Counted from the stretch's first letter, positions 1 through 8,484 are shown. The stretch is 64,000 nt of DNA from Pontibacter liquoris (GCF_022758235.1 NZ_JALEBG010000001.1:2852001-2916000); one strand, 5' to 3'. Numbers and translations: made by a program. Notes: generated from the letters alone by a model not told the origin.

Positions 1-147
1 GAGCAGCAGGAAAAACTCCAGGCGTTGGCAGCAAAGTATGAAACAGAGCTTGTATCCTTTCTGAGCCCTTCGCAATTGCAGGCGTACAAAAGTTACGCAG
101 CAAGAGTTAGCAGCAGCAGCAAGTTCGTTGCCATCGTAACGCAGTAA
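1..147 (+). CDS. C-terminal fragment, LTxxQ/Spy-like small protein (partial)
   Basis: Frame 1 is open from the window edge to a TAA at 145-147, giving 48 residues of a gene whose start lies outside. The visible part is charged and helical (EQQEKLQALAAKYE...), with an LSPSQLQAY segment that resembles the LTPVQFQQY segment of the periplasmic protein at 5586-6026. It may therefore be a paralogue of that LTxxQ-type protein. The family assignment is inference from a short stretch. A strong hairpin follows downstream. Confidence 0.6.
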   Translation, partial: EQQEKLQALAAKYETELVSFLSPSQLQAYKSYAARVSSSSKFVAIVTQ

Positions 148-177
148 GTAATTGCCATCAACAAGGGGCAAGATGAT

Positions 178-204
178 AAAGGCCAACTGCAGAAGTCGGC
201 CTTT
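178..204 (+). terminator. small hairpin after the first gene
   Basis: AAAGGCC at 178-184 pairs with GGCCTTT at 198-204 around a 13-nt loop, 30 nt after the stop of the partial gene. It probably ends that transcript together with the larger palindrome just downstream. Confidence 0.45.
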
Positions 205-209
205 ATCGA

Positions 210-267
210 AAGCTCCCAAACAGAACAGGGCCCCGAGAAATTGGGGCCCTGTTCTGTTTGGGAGCTT
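210..267. terminator. 25-bp perfect inverted repeat, bidirectional terminator
   Basis: Positions 210-234 are perfectly complementary to 243-267, with an 8-nt loop (GAGAAATT). The stem is GC-rich near the loop (GGGGCCC). It lies between the convergent genes ending at 147 (+) and 274 (-), so it can serve both. No long T run follows on either side, which is unusual for an intrinsic terminator. A stem this long and perfect is also compatible with a dispersed palindromic repeat. Confidence 0.6.
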
Positions 268-273
268 ATGGGG

Positions 274-654
274 TTAGCGGCGGCTATAATCCGCGTCGTC
301 GTCTTGCTTTTCATCTTCTCCGAAGAGCTGCTCACCACGCCGAATGCCGTTTACCTTATCATCCATTGCGGTATCGCTTCCTTCATACTCAAAGCCAGGG
401 CCCTGCGCAAAAGATTCGATACTGTCTTTGGTGTTGGCACCATAACCGGTAGTCTCGTTGCCGCCGATCTCCAGGTTCTCTAGTTTATCTTTCTGGCCGG
501 GGCGCTCCGTTTCTCCACCAGGCCCCATGTTCCGTTTTGCACTGGGGTCCGGGTGGTTATGATGCGACACGCGTTTGTTATAGTCGCTGTTCACGTTATT
601 GGTCTTATTGGGCGTCTCTTCGGCATTTTCTCTGTCTTTCCGGGTCATAGTCAT
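274..654 (-). CDS. hydrophilic hypothetical protein
   Basis: 126 residues, highly charged and low in hydrophobic residues, rich in Asn, Asp, Glu, Lys and Gly (for example GPGGETERPGQKDKLENLEIGGNE as separate short runs). There is no signal peptide, membrane segment or recognisable domain, and it is probably intrinsically disordered. ATG at 654 is used; an in-frame ATG at 648 is also possible. No clear ribosome-binding site is seen. It resembles the small Lys/Asp-rich stress-type proteins common in Hymenobacteraceae, but I do not recognise a family. Confidence 0.6.
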   Translation of the reverse strand: MTMTRKDRENAEETPNKTNNVNSDYNKRVSHHNHPDPSAKRNMGPGGETERPGQKDKLENLEIGGNETTGYGANTKDSIESFAQGPGFEYEGSDTAMDDKVNGIRRGEQLFGEDEKQDDDADYSRR

Positions 655-1021
655 ATTGCTTTAATTACAGTTAAGTTATACGCTAGCCTCCCGGGCTTGT
701 TGGCAAAAGCATTCATACTTATCATAATTATTGCACTATGGCCTGTTTATACTTTCTTCTAGTTGCTGCAAGGCAAGTATAATCTGCAGTAATCCGAAGA
801 AAACTGACTTTTACGGCAATGGCAACACTGTGCTTTGCATCGATTTCCTGCTTTTCAGCAACACGCCCTTTGTCGGTGGGAGTGGCGATCTGTTGGAACT
901 GTTACCCTGCAATTCCCGCATATCCCCGTGGGTTCTGTTATATTTGCAAAATAATCAGCGCAAACGGCACCCAAGCAGTCATCTGTTTGTTGCCAAGAGA
1001 ATCCAAAAGCAAGAGCGGCCC
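655..1021. other. gene-free interval
   Basis: A 367-nt gap between divergent genes. The best promoter-like string is TATATTTG at 939-946, matching the Bacteroidetes -7 consensus TAnnTTTG, about 75 nt before the ATG at 1022. No convincing -33 TTTG is seen at the right distance. Open frames crossing it on the plus strand look non-coding. One AAGTATA motif occurs near 776. Confidence 0.4.
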
Positions 1022-1243
1022 ATGAAACTAGCTAAAATTTACGACCCCCGCGAAATGAACTCCTACCAGTTTGTGGCTGCCACCGGTCTGGTCATGACGC
1101 TGGTAGCTCACCTGATCCTGGCGCTTTTAGGCAAATCGATCCGCAACTTTGACGCGCTATACCTCTGCTGGTTTGTTTTCTTTACGCTGGGCACCATTGC
1201 CAACTTTAGAAGCAAGCCTCAGGACGATCACCACCATCATTAA
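1022..1243 (+). CDS. small two-helix membrane protein
   Basis: 73 residues starting MKLAKIYDPREMNSYQF. Two hydrophobic segments (about residues 16-35 and 43-58) are separated by a short polar turn, followed by a charged tail ending in four histidines. The frame is open further upstream to 731, but that part has unlikely composition, so ATG at 1022 is chosen. No named family is recognised. The His tail might bind metal, or may be chance. Confidence 0.55.
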   Translation: MKLAKIYDPREMNSYQFVAATGLVMTLVAHLILALLGKSIRNFDALYLCWFVFFTLGTIANFRSKPQDDHHHH

Positions 1244-1257
1244 CTGTTGCGGCTGGG

Positions 1258-2265
1258 TTATTGCAGGAAACTGAGCAGGGCTTTATGGAACTTGGCAGTG
1301 GCCTCCAGGTGCGGAATATGCCCTACATTGTCGAGCTCCACTAACTTTGCTCCCGGAATGGCATCCGCTGTTTTCCGGCCTAGCTCCGGGTATTGGCCAT
1401 GCGCCTGCACCACGGCTTTGTCTTTTATAAAGCCTTTGCCCACAATTGTTCGGTCCGCTTTACCCACCAGCACCAGGGCGGGCATTTTCAGTTGCCCAAA
1501 CTCATACACCACCGGCTGCTGGTAGATCATGGCATAGGTAAGGGCGGCTGCTTTGGCTACCTGCGGGTAATTGGGGCTCTCGAACTGGGCTGCCGTCACT
1601 TCTACCCATTCATCGTAAGCAGGCGCCCAGGCCGTGTAATAGGTTCTGTGGTACTCCCGGGTAGCTTCTGCCGTGCGCTTCAATTCAACTTCATAGAGTT
1701 CGTCCATGGTTTTGAAGGGCACAAACAAACGGTAATCCTCCAGCCCGATCGGGTTCTCCAGTACTAGTTTGGTCGTTATTTCGGGGTACATCAGCGCGAA
1801 ACGCGTGGCTACCATGCCGCCCATTGAGTGGCCCACCACGGCCACCTGGTTGATGCCGAGTTGTTGCAACAGTTGCCGGGTATTATAGGCCATTTGATGA
1901 AAGTTATAGTAAATAGCCGGCTTGTCTGATTTCCCGAAACCCAGTTGGTCGGGCACGATCACGCGGTAGCCCTGCGCTGTTAAATATGCAATGGTTTTTG
2001 CCCAGTAAGCCCCCAGGAAATTTTTGCCGTGCAGCAGCATAACCGTTTGCGGGTTAGTTACTTTTTTAGTTGGTGCCACATCCATGTACGCCATTTTATA
2101 GGACTGCCCCTCCACCTTTACCGGAAAGTATTTCACGTCATAGGGGTACTTATAGCCTTCCAGCGTAGCATTATAAATAGGTTTTTGCTCCTGGGCCCGC
2201 GCGTACAGCGGCAGCAAGGGTAGCAGGCATAACAACAGTTTAATGAGGTTCTTACTATGGTTCAT
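1258..2265 (-). CDS. secreted alpha/beta hydrolase
   Basis: 335 residues. It starts with a signal peptide (MNHSKNLIKLLLCLLPLLPL..ARA), so it probably acts in the periplasm. It has the alpha/beta-hydrolase fold: oxyanion segment MLLHGKNF near residue 78, nucleophile elbow GHSMGG with Ser147, acid D271 in GKADRT, and base H316 in NVGHIPH. The family covers esterases, epoxide hydrolases and haloperoxidases, so the substrate is not predictable. The frame is open upstream to 2391, but the signal peptide fixes the start at 2265. It is divergent from the lipoprotein at 2654. Confidence 0.85.
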   Translation of the reverse strand: MNHSKNLIKLLLCLLPLLPLYARAQEQKPIYNATLEGYKYPYDVKYFPVKVEGQSYKMAYMDVAPTKKVTNPQTVMLLHGKNFLGAYWAKTIAYLTAQGYRVIVPDQLGFGKSDKPAIYYNFHQMAYNTRQLLQQLGINQVAVVGHSMGGMVATRFALMYPEITTKLVLENPIGLEDYRLFVPFKTMDELYEVELKRTAEATREYHRTYYTAWAPAYDEWVEVTAAQFESPNYPQVAKAAALTYAMIYQQPVVYEFGQLKMPALVLVGKADRTIVGKGFIKDKAVVQAHGQYPELGRKTADAIPGAKLVELDNVGHIPHLEATAKFHKALLSFLQ

Positions 2266-2653
2266 GGTAACAGTTAAGTTGAAAACATTCGCTATACTTA
2301 ACTCCCACGATAGGGGAATGTTCGAATCTGCCACAGCTTGCGGACGCGCGCAGGCATACCTTACAAAGCGATTCTTAAGCAAGTAACGCAAAGATCATTT
2401 TAATATTGACAGGCAGTTTCTCTGGCGCTTTAGCTGCGGGATGTTTCTACCGCAAGAAGCTATCCGCACCACTCATTTTTTCTGCGGTTAGTCGCGCCCC
2501 AATTAATATTCATTTTATACTATGTTATAGTTTATTTCAATATATTTATACCTGTTCCTGTTGCTGATTTAGTAGCCCCATGCACCTACCTGATGCAACA
2601 GGAGGTCAGCCGTATTTTAATTTAAATTTATTTTGAAAATCAACTTAAAGCCC
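2266..2653. other. gene-free divergent promoter region
   Basis: 388 nt between divergent secreted proteins; the centre (about 2500-2560) is AT-rich. An AGGAGG string at about 2600-2606 looks like a strong ribosome-binding site, but no start codon follows at a workable distance. One TATACTT motif lies near 2292. No RNA gene was recognised. Confidence 0.35.
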
Positions 2654-3322
2654 ATGAAGAAAATTTTACTTTTTGTGATGATGAGCCTCACGCTGGCAAG
2701 CTGCGGCCCACAGATCTACCAGGCCCCCTCCTTTACGCAGGTGAGCGCCAGCCATCAGGTAGTGGCCATTCTGCCCTTCGATGTGACAATTGAATCGAGA
2801 AGATTGCCCAAGGGCGTTACCGCCCAGATGATACTCGACCAGCAGAGCGACTATGGCTACGGTATTCAGAGCGATGTATACGGTTACCTGCTCCGCGAAA
2901 TGAGCAAAGACCGCTATACGGTGCGGTTTCAGGATGTAAGTAAAACCAATGCCCTGCTCAACGATGCTGGCCTGACGTACGAAGAGCTCCGCCTCAAGTC
3001 GAAGGAAGAGATTTGCGATTTACTGGGCGTGGATGCCGTTGTTTCAGGACAGGCCATCATGTCAAAGCCGATGTCTGATGGCGCTGCCATTGCAGTGGGG
3101 CTGCTGGTGGGTGCCTGGGGAGCTACCAATTCCGTGAACACCACCATCACCATACACGAAGGAAACGCCGGCGAACTGATGTGGAAGTATGATTACGTTG
3201 CTTCGGGCTCGGTGGGCTCCAGCCGTCAGTCGCTTACCAACGCGCTGATGCGCAATTCGTCGAAGAAATTCCCTTACAAGAAAAAAACAACGGAAGTCGG
3301 AAGTCCTTGTCCGCAAACTTAA
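2654..3322 (+). CDS. lipoprotein, GNA1162/CsgG-like
   Basis: 222 residues with a lipoprotein signal (MKKILLFVMMSLTLASC, lipid Cys at residue 17). The body carries VVAILPFDV, then SDVYGYLLREM, then LLGVDAVVSGQAIMS. This order resembles the periplasmic CsgG-family or GNA1162/LpoB-type lipoproteins (NTD-like alpha/beta fold). A TTG at 2633 is in frame, but ATG at 2654 gives the proper signal peptide. The stop overlaps the downstream terminator stem. The fold assignment is inference from pattern; a role in the outer-membrane inner leaflet is likely. Confidence 0.65.
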   Translation: MKKILLFVMMSLTLASCGPQIYQAPSFTQVSASHQVVAILPFDVTIESRRLPKGVTAQMILDQQSDYGYGIQSDVYGYLLREMSKDRYTVRFQDVSKTNALLNDAGLTYEELRLKSKEEICDLLGVDAVVSGQAIMSKPMSDGAAIAVGLLVGAWGATNSVNTTITIHEGNAGELMWKYDYVASGSVGSSRQSLTNALMRNSSKKFPYKKKTTEVGSPCPQT

Positions 3323-3360
3323 AAAGTCCCGGCACCTACCTGCGTGTGTCGGGACTTTTT
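3321..3360. terminator. bidirectional hairpin terminator
   Basis: AAAAAGTCCCG (3321-3331) pairs perfectly with CGGGACTTTTT (3350-3360). The T-rich arm follows the stem on the plus strand, ending the lipoprotein gene, whose TAA overlaps the left arm. Confidence 0.8.
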
Positions 3361-3389
3361 GTTGCAGCAGGATGGTACGGTATAAAAAT

Positions 3390-3414
3390 AAGCAGCCACT
3401 GCTAAGCAGTGGCC
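3390..3414 (-). terminator. terminator of the barrel gene
   Basis: GCCACTGC (3395-3402) and GCAGTGGC (3406-3413) form an 8-bp stem with a 3-nt loop. Read on the minus strand it is followed by TGCTTATTTTTATA. Just before it, right after the stop of the 3444-4175 gene, lies TAGTTTTAGTTTGTTT, a string that recurs before another terminator near 21905-21930. Confidence 0.65.
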
Positions 3415-3443
3415 GTTATTACATCACAAACAAACTAAAACTA

Positions 3444-4175
3444 TCAGAAGGTATACCCGATGGAGGCTTTTGCCACCCGGTTAAACGTATCGAAGCTACC
3501 ATTATCATCAATCGTGCTCAGGCCGTAATCGTAGCCGGCGCTGATGTTAAAGCCATTGGCAAACTGGTAACCCAGGCCTCCGGTAACGGCAACATCCACA
3601 TCGCGCAGGCCGCTTTTCATATCCCACTCGCGGTTCAGGGCATTGTAGCCCAGCGCGCCGGCTTTTGCCTGCACTTTGTTAGAAACCAAGTAGGAAACCT
3701 GCGGGCCGGCAAAAATATGGAACCCTTCGCCCACGTATACTTTGGCTATCACCGGCAGGTCCAGGTACTCGGCTTTATTGGTTAAGGTCACTGTCGCATT
3801 CAGGAAATCTGCCTTTTCCATCGGGATCTTGCCTACCATCTGCATTCCTTTCTGGGAGTACTGTAGCCCCGGCTCAATCTCAAATCCTTTCATGACCGGG
3901 ATGGTCACGTAACCGCCAATATGAAAGCCTTCCCGCATCTTTCTGCTCACCGAGCCATCGGTATAATCGATCAGGTCCTGCACGCTCGTCATGGTTTCGC
4001 CTTCCCAATTGGCCAGGTTACCGCCTGCTTTTATACCAAACCGCACCGGGCTTTGCCCCACACTGCCGCTATAGGTCTGTGGCTGACCCACATACCGCAC
4101 TTGTCTTTGCTGCGCCTGTACTTTAGTGGCTACGAAGCCAAGTACCACCGCAATTAGTAAAAATATCTTTTTCAT
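3444..4175 (-). CDS. outer-membrane beta-barrel protein (PorT/OMP_b-brl_2 type)
   Basis: 243 residues: signal peptide MKKIFLLIAVVLGFVATKVQAQ, then alternating amphipathic strands (FGIKAGGNLANWEG, FEIEPGLQYSQKGMQ, KAEYLDLPVIAKVY, FHIFAGPQVSYLV) and a C-terminal aromatic residue (SIGYTF), as outer-membrane barrels require. The GIKAGGNLA opening and the YLDLPVIAK strand are typical of the Bacteroidetes porin family with an OMP_b-brl_2 domain. The function is unknown; size suggests an eight-stranded barrel. Confidence 0.85.
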   Translation of the reverse strand: MKKIFLLIAVVLGFVATKVQAQQRQVRYVGQPQTYSGSVGQSPVRFGIKAGGNLANWEGETMTSVQDLIDYTDGSVSRKMREGFHIGGYVTIPVMKGFEIEPGLQYSQKGMQMVGKIPMEKADFLNATVTLTNKAEYLDLPVIAKVYVGEGFHIFAGPQVSYLVSNKVQAKAGALGYNALNREWDMKSGLRDVDVAVTGGLGYQFANGFNISAGYDYGLSTIDDNGSFDTFNRVAKASIGYTF

Positions 4176-4361
4176 GATCTCACCCTTTTAAATCGTTACA
4201 AATAACAAGCTGCGCGGCTCGGTTTGCTAAATGTAAAAACCGTGCCAAAATGAATTCCTTATACTACCGAAAGTGCCGACTCAACACATAACATACTTAT
4301 TATCAATAGTATATTTATTTACATACTTCATTTTATTCTGGTGAGCGCCGCAGCGCTATAC

Positions 4362-4390
4362 TTCGGAAGCGTATAAATTCCTTACCTTCG
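4362..4390 (+). promoter_or_regulatory. candidate Bacteroidetes promoter of the NdpA-like gene
   Basis: TACCTTCG at 4383-4390 differs by one base from the TAnnTTTG -7 consensus, and TTCG at 4362-4365 is a possible -33 element (17-nt spacing, slightly short). The gene then has an AAGGAAGAG ribosome-binding site directly before ATG 4415. Confidence 0.4.
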
Positions 4391-4414
4391 CCCCCGCATA
4401 AAGCAAAGGAAGAG

Positions 4415-5464
4415 ATGAACGACAAAACACAGGTTCGCCTGAAAAAAGTAGCCGTGCACCGCGTGGGCAACAAAGCAAAAGCAGAGGGCGTGATCGCGTC
4501 CAAAGAACTGGTGGACCTGCACGACGAGCAGCTTTCTGATCTGCTGCTTGCTTATTTTCTGGCGCCTTTTAAACAGGAGGAATTTTTCCGCTTCACCCAT
4601 ACTTCGGATGTTGCCTTAAATGAGATGTTTGCTTACGCTGCCCTGATTTTCAGTGAGCCGCAGAAGTTCCAGGAATATTCGGTGCATATCCTCCACCACC
4701 TTTACGAACAGTCGGACCACCCCAAGGTAAAAAGCGGCGAACTATACGTGGCCTACTTCAGCGGCTGCGTGATGGCCGACGAGGTGGTGGATGCCATCGG
4801 CGTATTTAAATCCGAAAACAAGGACACGTTCCTTACTTTCCAGGATGCGGAAGATGACCTGAACGTAAACTATCATTTCGGGGTGAACCTGAAAGGCGTG
4901 GACAAGGGCTGTATGATATATAACGTGGCGGCAGAAGACGGTTTCCGGGTGAAGATGGTGGATGTGAACAGCACCGACGCCTTGTTCTGGCGCGAGGATT
5001 TCCTGAATGTGACCGAGCTGAAGGATACCAACTTCAATACCAAGGCGGCGCTGAATTTATGCAAGGATTTCTCGGAAGAAGTGTTTGCCAAAACGGAAAG
5101 CAAAAAGGCGCAGGTCGATTTTATCAGCCGCTCGGTGGATTATTTTTCCAAAAGCGAGACATTCGACCTGGAGGAATTTACCAGCAGCGTGATCGACGAG
5201 CCCGAAACAAAAGAGCGCTTCAAAAACTACAGCCAGGCCTTTGCCGAAGAGCGCGACATTGAAGGCTTCACGGATTTTGCCATCAACAAAAACACAGTGC
5301 GCAACATGAAGCGCCAGTTCCGTAACTTTATCAAGCTCGACACCCAGATCGAGATCAAGTTCAGTGGCTACAACCCCGAGCAGAGCGAGCAGTACGTGGA
5401 GCGCGGCTTTGATAACGAACGCGGCATGCACTTTTACAAAGTATACTTTTACAACGAAAGCTAG
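4415..5464 (+). CDS. nucleoid-associated protein, NdpA/YejK family
   Basis: 349 residues covering the full length of the NdpA (37-kDa nucleoid-associated) family. Seen here are the N-terminal VAVHRVGNKAKAEGV strand, the middle FSGCVMADEVVDAIGVFKSE segment and the RFRNFIKLDTQIEIKFSGYN C-terminal block typical of the Bacteroidetes members. It is cytoplasmic, with no signal peptide. The family associates with DNA in E. coli, and the precise role is not established. Its start is well supported by an AAGGAAGAG ribosome-binding site. A clean terminator follows. Confidence 0.85.
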   Translation: MNDKTQVRLKKVAVHRVGNKAKAEGVIASKELVDLHDEQLSDLLLAYFLAPFKQEEFFRFTHTSDVALNEMFAYAALIFSEPQKFQEYSVHILHHLYEQSDHPKVKSGELYVAYFSGCVMADEVVDAIGVFKSENKDTFLTFQDAEDDLNVNYHFGVNLKGVDKGCMIYNVAAEDGFRVKMVDVNSTDALFWREDFLNVTELKDTNFNTKAALNLCKDFSEEVFAKTESKKAQVDFISRSVDYFSKSETFDLEEFTSSVIDEPETKERFKNYSQAFAEERDIEGFTDFAINKNTVRNMKRQFRNFIKLDTQIEIKFSGYNPEQSEQYVERGFDNERGMHFYKVYFYNES

Positions 5465-5500
5465 CGGTGGCCGGAACAGAACTATCCCGGCCACCGCTTT
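5464..5500 (+). terminator. 11-bp hairpin terminator
   Basis: GCGGTGGCCGG (5464-5474) pairs with CCGGCCACCGC (5487-5497) and is followed by TTTGTT, ending the NdpA-like gene. Confidence 0.75.
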
Positions 5501-5585
5501 GTTGCCGCATAAATTGCGCCGGCACGCGTAAAAGCCGGAATGATAATTGCTTTTGCCAATGCCTTACAGCCAAACAGATTTGCAT

Positions 5586-6026
5586 ATGAAAAAGACAGCC
5601 TTTGCCCTACTCTTTGCCCTGGCTACAACTACTGGTTTTGCCCAGGTGCCTGGCGCCCAGAAACCCTCTGCCGGCACGCTACAGGCTGCGCCTACTTTAG
5701 CGCAACGCGCCGAAGCCATGACGGCAAGTATGGTTAAGAACCTGCGCCTCACGCCGGAGCAGGCCGCCAAGGTGCAGGCCATCAACCTGACAAGTATAAC
5801 GAATGCCGAAGCCGCCAAAAAGAAGTATAAAGCGGACCCGCGCAAAATTGTAGCCCAGATCGACATTATCAGCCAAACACGCCTTTCGCAGATAAAGGAC
5901 ATCCTCACGCCAGTGCAGTTCCAGCAATACCAGCAGCACCGCGAAGAGAAAATGGGTGTGCCGCAGGAAGCACAAAGCAACCCCGAAGCCCGGCAGCGCA
6001 GCCCACTGAACCAGGAAAACAATTAA
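5586..6026 (+). CDS. periplasmic LTxxQ-motif (Spy/CpxP-like) protein
   Basis: 146 residues with a signal peptide (MKKTAFALLFALATTTGFAQ). The mature part is helical with two LTPxQ-type motifs: LRLTPEQAAKVQAI and ILTPVQFQQYQQHREEK. These are the hallmark of the Spy/CpxP stress-chaperone fold, though Bacteroidetes members are mostly uncharacterised. ATG 5586 is chosen over an upstream in-frame start at 5547 because it begins the signal peptide. The window-edge fragment 1-147 may be a paralogue. The Pro/Gln/Asn-rich tail is probably disordered. Confidence 0.7.
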   Translation: MKKTAFALLFALATTTGFAQVPGAQKPSAGTLQAAPTLAQRAEAMTASMVKNLRLTPEQAAKVQAINLTSITNAEAAKKKYKADPRKIVAQIDIISQTRLSQIKDILTPVQFQQYQQHREEKMGVPQEAQSNPEARQRSPLNQENN

Positions 6027-6144
6027 CCCCTGCAAGTATAGCCGCAAGCCATGCTTTCTGGCTATAAGGAGGTTTCTGTGCTAACCGGCAACGCGAGCCA
6101 GCCTACGCTGCATTTTTATACCTTTGCCAAAAAAGATTGAACCA

Positions 6145-6336
6145 ATGCGCATCAGAAAAAAAGTAAAAGCAACGCTGCCGCAGCAAGGCTCCCGCTTTGC
6201 TGCCCTGGACGTGTTTATAAAAGCCGCCGAAAAAGAAAACTGGACCGAGCAGGAAGTGCAGTTTGTAATAAACGAAGTAGTAGAAGCCCGCGACGATAAG
6301 GAGGCCTTCGAAATTCTGAAAGACTACAGTATGTAA
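6145..6336 (+). CDS. small hypothetical protein
   Basis: 63 residues, [12 protein letters not shown]..., with a basic N-terminus and a helical acidic C-terminal half ([29 protein letters not shown]). No signal or membrane segment. An in-frame TTG at 6124 would add seven residues; ATG 6145 is preferred. A precise terminator follows the stop, which supports a real transcript. The family is not recognised. Confidence 0.6.
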   Translation: MRIRKKVKATLPQQGSRFAALDVFIKAAEKENWTEQEVQFVINEVVEARDDKEAFEILKDYSM

Positions 6337-6341
6337 AAAAG

Positions 6342-6378
6342 AAAAGGGCCGCCATACTTGAAATATAGCGGCCCTTTT
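6342..6378. terminator. bidirectional hairpin terminator
   Basis: AAAAGGGCCGC (6342-6352) pairs perfectly with GCGGCCCTTTT (6368-6378) around a 15-nt loop that contains CATACTT. It sits between convergent genes. Confidence 0.8.
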
Positions 6379-6399
6379 CCTTTTTCAGGGATTTGCTCA

Positions 6400-6966
6400 T
6401 CACGCCTGCGGGCTAGCCAGTGGCTGCAGCTGTAGTTCTTGCTGGTGCGCTTTCAGCACCTGGATGATAAAGGCAATGTGCTCGTCCATGGCCACGCCAA
6501 ATAGCTCGGCGCCAATCCGCACCTCCTCCCGGTCTACAGAGGCAGCAAAGCTTTTCTGGCCCAGTTTCTTCAGCACCGATTTCACTTCCAGTCCTTCGAG
6601 GCGCTGCGGGCGCACCTGGGCACAGGCAACCACAAAACCAGTCAGCTCATCGCAAGCCAGCAGGGCTTTGTCCAGGGTGGTGTTGTAGGGCACGCCCCAA
6701 TGCGTGTAATGGGCTGAAATGGCATGCGCCACTTCCTCCTCGCCACGTTCGCGCAGCAGTTTCACAATTACGTTGGGGTGTTGGTCGGGGTAGGCCTGGT
6801 AATCGGCATCATGCAGCAGGCCGGCCAGGGCCCAGGCCGCTTCATCTTCTCCCAGTTTAGTAGCATACGCCTGCATCACCAGCTCCACCGTGCGGGCGTG
6901 GCGTAACAGGCTTTCGCTGGTGGTCATGCTGTGTAGTATGGCAAGGGCTTCTTCTCGCGTCATCAT
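6400..6966 (-). CDS. HD-domain hydrolase
   Basis: 188 residues of a compact HD phosphohydrolase. The metal ligands appear as H23 (LLRHARTVE), H52-D53 in GLLHDADY and a later His/Asp in AISAHYTHWG and ACDELTG. This layout is that of the small stand-alone HDIG-type proteins, which have nucleotidase or phosphodiesterase activity; the substrate is unknown. It begins with two Met codons (6966 and 6963), either usable. Cytoplasmic. Confidence 0.8.
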   Translation of the reverse strand: MMTREEALAILHSMTTSESLLRHARTVELVMQAYATKLGEDEAAWALAGLLHDADYQAYPDQHPNVIVKLLRERGEEEVAHAISAHYTHWGVPYNTTLDKALLACDELTGFVVACAQVRPQRLEGLEVKSVLKKLGQKSFAASVDREEVRIGAELFGVAMDEHIAFIIQVLKAHQQELQLQPLASPQA

Positions 6967-7025
6967 TGGTAAGGCTGTCTTTTTTGAGACTCCAAAATAA
7001 GGATTTTACGCCTCCCTTAAAACAT

Positions 7026-7871
7026 TTATACTTGGGGCGGATTATTCGGGGGCGGTGGCCCGCCTGCGGGTAGCTGCTGCAGCACTGCCTGTAGCTCGGC
7101 CCGAAGCATTTTTATCTCCCGCTCAAGGGCCTGTACCTGCTTTGCTCCCGCCACCTCCGTTTCGCTGCTGCCGGCATCCCGGTCGATGAAGAAGGTGGCC
7201 AGGGTAGCTGTAAAATAACCGAACACCGCGAACCCGTAAAGGGCCAGCAACAGGCACAGCATGCGTCCCTCCACGGTAACCGGAAAATAATCGCTGCCGA
7301 TGGAGGTGAGCAGCATGACCGTCCACCACAAGGCATCGCCGTAAGTCCTGAGCCCTTCCTCCTGTTCAAAGGCAAACATGCCTGCCGCCCCCGCTGTGCT
7401 CACCACCAGCGTAAGCCCCATCACATAGCCAAAGGCGCGGCGCTGCATGGCTTTGCCCAGGCTGCGCATGCCCCTGTTGATAGACCCAAGCACTTTGACC
7501 AGCCGCAGGCCCCGGGCGGCCCGCACCGAGCGCATGATCCGGAACAACCGCGTGACCCGGAACAGGCGCAGCGCCGGCACGAAGAGCGAAATAATGGTGA
7601 GTACGTTTTTGCGCAGAAACAGAAGTTTGTGCGGGGCAAGTATAAATTTGAGGGTGAAATCAAGTATAAAGATGATCCAGATAATGGTGCTGCATACCTG
7701 CAGCAAAGGGGTGAGGCCCCAGATCAGCTCCACGACCAGCAGTACGAGCCAGATAAATCCCAGCACCACCATCGGGCCCTCCAGGGCGCGCTCTATCCGG
7801 TTTAACAGCTTCGATCTTTCCCGTGCAAGCTGGTGTTTCACAGCGGCCTGCTGCTGTTTCTGGTTTGCCAT
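7026..7871 (-). CDS. six-helix voltage-gated-type ion channel with unusual filter
   Basis: 281 residues. Helices S1-S3 lie at about 33-100. An S4-like segment carries arginines every third residue (LFRVTRLFRIMRSVRAARGLRLVK, residues 103-126 in short runs). The pore region has TSIGSDYFP at 189-197 between S5 and S6, followed by a coiled-coil C-terminus and a Pro/Asn-rich tail. The family is the ion-transporter/Kv superfamily. The canonical potassium filter TVGYGD is replaced by SIGSD, so potassium selectivity should not be assumed. Confidence 0.8.
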   Translation of the reverse strand: MANQKQQQAAVKHQLARERSKLLNRIERALEGPMVVLGFIWLVLLVVELIWGLTPLLQVCSTIIWIIFILDFTLKFILAPHKLLFLRKNVLTIISLFVPALRLFRVTRLFRIMRSVRAARGLRLVKVLGSINRGMRSLGKAMQRRAFGYVMGLTLVVSTAGAAGMFAFEQEEGLRTYGDALWWTVMLLTSIGSDYFPVTVEGRMLCLLLALYGFAVFGYFTATLATFFIDRDAGSSETEVAGAKQVQALEREIKMLRAELQAVLQQLPAGGPPPPNNPPQV

Positions 7872-7974
7872 AACGTGATTTTTCCGCCTTCATAAAGTCG
7901 CGGCCAGAGTTGGCGGCACTTTGTATTGCCTTAGGGTACGGCAGGGCGGGTACTTCGGTTAGCCGGGGCGGCTC

Positions 7975-8484
7975 TTAGTCCAGTTTGGCCACTTGTACGT
8001 TGTTCCAGAAACCCATTACCCGGTCGTGGCGGCCTACCAGAATGTCGATGCGGTTGCGGATGCGGCTGTTCATTACATCGCGTACCACATACATGCCGTC
8101 CAAGTCGTCGGAAATGCCGGTTACCCATAGCGAATCGCCATAACTGATCTCTCCGCCCCAGCGGCTGTGCAGGTCACGGGAAACGGCAATCCAACGTTGT
8201 TTTCTGGGATTCTTTTTGTTGATGCGGGAGCCATCTGCCGTGGTATATGGGGTGGCATCGGTCTGGTTTGGCTCGGGGAAGTATACGGAAGCTGAAACGG
8301 TTATTGTTTCGGGGGTGGGGGCTTCTTTTAGCTCGGTTTGCTTGGGTTCTTCGGCAGGCCAGGCAAGCGGAGCTTTCTCGACATTCGGAGCGGGGGATTC
8401 TGCATTTACTTGGGTAAGCTCGTCAGCAAAAGCTAAGATTACCGATAGCGCTGCTGCCAGCAATTTGTACCTAAACATAAGCAT
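7975..8484 (-). CDS. secreted 3D-domain protein
   Basis: 169 residues: signal peptide, a Pro/Glu/Ala-rich linker to about residue 70, then a 3D (Asp-rich) domain of the MltA/YuiC/RlpA double-psi barrel type. Key residues are DATPY, the ADGSRIN loop, RWIAVSRDL, YGDSLWVTG, and MYVVRDVMNSRIRNRIDILVG with the conserved Asp pair. 3D domains occur in peptidoglycan lytic transglycosylases and stationary-phase muralytic factors, so a wall-modifying role is plausible. ATG 8484 or 8478 could be the start. Confidence 0.8.
   Translation of the reverse strand: MLMFRYKLLAAALSVILAFADELTQVNAESPAPNVEKAPLAWPAEEPKQTELKEAPTPETITVSASVYFPEPNQTDATPYTTADGSRINKKNPRKQRWIAVSRDLHSRWGGEISYGDSLWVTGISDDLDGMYVVRDVMNSRIRNRIDILVGRHDRVMGFWNNVQVAKLD

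Noticed and set aside
731..1021. N-terminal extension of the 1022-1243 gene
   Set aside because: Cys/Ser-rich, implausible composition; the downstream ATG gives a compact two-helix protein.
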